Both the position numbers and the translations under genes were made by a program. Below the pieces are notes generated by a model. It searched no databases. It saw only the letters and a list, made by a program, of their open reading frames with translations, and was not told where the DNA came from. From JAPUDQ01 sp964532145 (GTDB taxonomy: Bacteria > Patescibacteriota > Saccharimonadia > Saccharimonadales > Saccharimonadaceae): a stretch of 14,679 nt of DNA. Location: NCBI GenBank assembly GCA_964532145.1, contig CAZHGM010000021.1, forward strand, positions 1 to 14,679, written 5' to 3'. Below, in pieces: positions 14,290 through 14,679 of the stretch. The stretch's first letter is position 1. Each line of letters begins with the position of its first letter.

Positions 14290-14318
14290 TTGTGAACAGA
14301 TGTGACATACCGTATAAT
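14290..14318 (+). promoter_or_regulatory. Promoter reading toward tRNA-Leu(GAG)
   Basis: TTGTGA (14290-14295), 17-base spacer, perfect TATAAT (14313-14318). No convincing promoter lies nearer to the tRNA at 14543, so the transcript may begin near 14325 with a leader of about 218 nt. Confidence 0.55.
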
Positions 14319-14324
14319 ATGGAG

Positions 14325-14353
14325 TTGTCATAGGATAATGACTCGATTATATA
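14325..14353 (+). promoter_or_regulatory. Second promoter-like pair upstream of the tRNA-Leu-like relic
   Basis: TTGTCA (14325-14330), 17-base spacer, TATATA (14348-14353), immediately before the tRNA-Leu-like bases at 14354. It may be the promoter of an ancestral tRNA copy or act alongside the upstream one. Confidence 0.35.
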
Positions 14354-14421
14354 GCGGACATGGCGACTGCGTGGGTAACGCAAATTATGTGTAGATCCGC
14401 ATGCGTCTACTAGTTCCGCCA
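14352..14421 (+). pseudogene. tRNA-Leu 5' fragment plus inverted tRNA-Leu fragment; possible three-way-junction RNA
   Basis: TAGCGGACATGGCG (14352-14365) matches the bases at the start of tRNA-Leu(GAG) (from 14541) with one change. Further on, 14403-14421 (GCGTCTACTAGTTCCGCCA) is the reverse complement of tRNA bases 14550-14568 with two differences. The tract can fold as a junction: TGGCG (14361-14365) with CGCCA (14417-14421), hairpin TGCGT-GGGTA-ACGCA (14368-14382), and GTAGA (14391-14395) with TCTAC (14406-14410). It has no complete cloverleaf or CCA end, so it is not a working tRNA. Confidence 0.55.
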
Positions 14422-14443
14422 AATCTATCTTGCGATTCTAAAC

Positions 14444-14469
14444 CAGTAAAAATCTATTGATTTTTACTG
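14444..14469. repeat. Perfect 11-bp inverted repeat in the tRNA-Leu(GAG) leader
   Basis: CAGTAAAAATC (14444-14454), loop TATT, GATTTTTACTG (14459-14469). It could act as a weak terminator or structural hairpin; no separate T-run follows. Confidence 0.8.
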
Positions 14470-14494
14470 AGAGGAAGCGTAACGGAAAGTGACA

Positions 14495-14517
14495 GTTTTA
14501 TTTTTGAAAAATAAAAC
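14495..14517. repeat. Second perfect 11-bp inverted repeat in the tRNA-Leu(GAG) leader
   Basis: GTTTTATTTTT (14495-14505), one G, AAAAATAAAAC (14507-14517). It is AT-only apart from its ends and lies 25 bases before the tRNA. Confidence 0.8.
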
Positions 14518-14542
14518 GAGAACTTGGAGTGAACGCTGACTA

Positions 14543-14630
14543 GCGGACGTGGCGGAATTGGTAGACGCGTCAGCTTGAGGGGCTGGTGAGTATTGCACTC
14601 GTGGAGGTTCAAGTCCTCTCGTCCGCACCA
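14543..14630 (+). tRNA. tRNA-Leu(GAG)
   Basis: A type II tRNA with encoded CCA (14628-14630). The acceptor GCGGACG (14543-14549) pairs with CGTCCGC (14620-14626). The anticodon stem TCAGC/GCTGG encloses TTGAGGG with anticodon GAG (14577-14579). The variable arm has GAGT-ATTGC-ACTC, and the T-arm is GGAGG-TTCAAGT-CCTCT. The 49 bases after it show no clear terminator. Confidence 0.96.
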
Positions 14631-14679
14631 AATCGAACAACAGATACAAAAGTGTTCCCCAAACGAAACCTATGAGGTT

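Noticed and set aside
14237..14422. Minus-strand frame starting MAELVDACGS
   Set aside because: This peptide is the typical translation of a tRNA-Leu D-arm; it reflects the inverted tRNA fragment, not a protein.
1..14679. Recoded UGA (as in Gracilibacteria/Absconditabacteria)
   Set aside because: The enzymes read through conserved motifs without any in-frame UGA; the only UGA, beside the N gap, is a frame artefact.

Overview
The window looks like a stretch of a small, compact bacterial genome, most likely Candidatus Saccharibacteria (TM7/Patescibacteria). This is inferred from gene content and style, not from a marker gene: a secreted HNH/DUF1524 nuclease, a small alpha-glucan gene set, TypA, enolase and a FAD-linked oxidase, packed tightly on alternating strands. 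Stops are TAA and TAG for the genes checked, so the standard bacterial code fits. A run of ten N at 5712-5721 marks this as a draft scaffold, probably metagenomic.

Layout. Positions 1-2345 (minus) hold the N-terminal 781 codons of a secreted parallel beta-helix repeat protein that runs off the left edge. Next come a GH13 alpha-glucosidase (2402-4003, minus), a divergent secreted HNH nuclease (4041-4748, plus), a GT4 glycosyltransferase broken by the N gap (4745-5921, minus), a divergent amylo-alpha-1,6-glucosidase-like debranching enzyme (5998-7605, plus), the GTPase TypA/BipA (7612-9429, minus) and a Nudix hydrolase (9519-9929, plus). tRNA-Leu(CAG) lies at 10072-10158, followed by a small tail-anchored hypothetical protein (10454-10834). 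A truncated tRNA-Val relic (10931-10990) precedes the intact tRNA-Val(UAC) (11036-11112), a strong terminator and enolase (11201-12481, plus). A FAD-binding D-lactate dehydrogenase/GlcD-like oxidase (12558-14228, minus) and tRNA-Leu(GAG) (14543-14630) close the window.

How the genes work together. The GH13 enzyme, GT4 enzyme and debranching enzyme form an alpha-glucan/oligosaccharide neighbourhood; enolase and the FAD oxidase belong to lower glycolysis and 2-hydroxyacid oxidation. The nuclease and the beta-helix protein are exported and may serve nutrient scavenging and surface contact.

Regulation. Several genes have a -10 hexamer ending only 6-9 bases before the start codon (GH13, Nudix, enolase, FAD oxidase, probably the debranching enzyme), which points to leaderless mRNAs and fixes their starts. 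The most unusual signal is upstream of the tRNA genes. tRNA-Val and tRNA-Leu(GAG) are each preceded by a direct fragment of their own 5' end and then by an inverted fragment complementary to their D-arm region (17 perfect bases for Val; 19 pairs including two G-U wobbles for Leu). These could be rearrangement scars or a leader/antisense device acting on tRNA folding; the sequence alone cannot decide.
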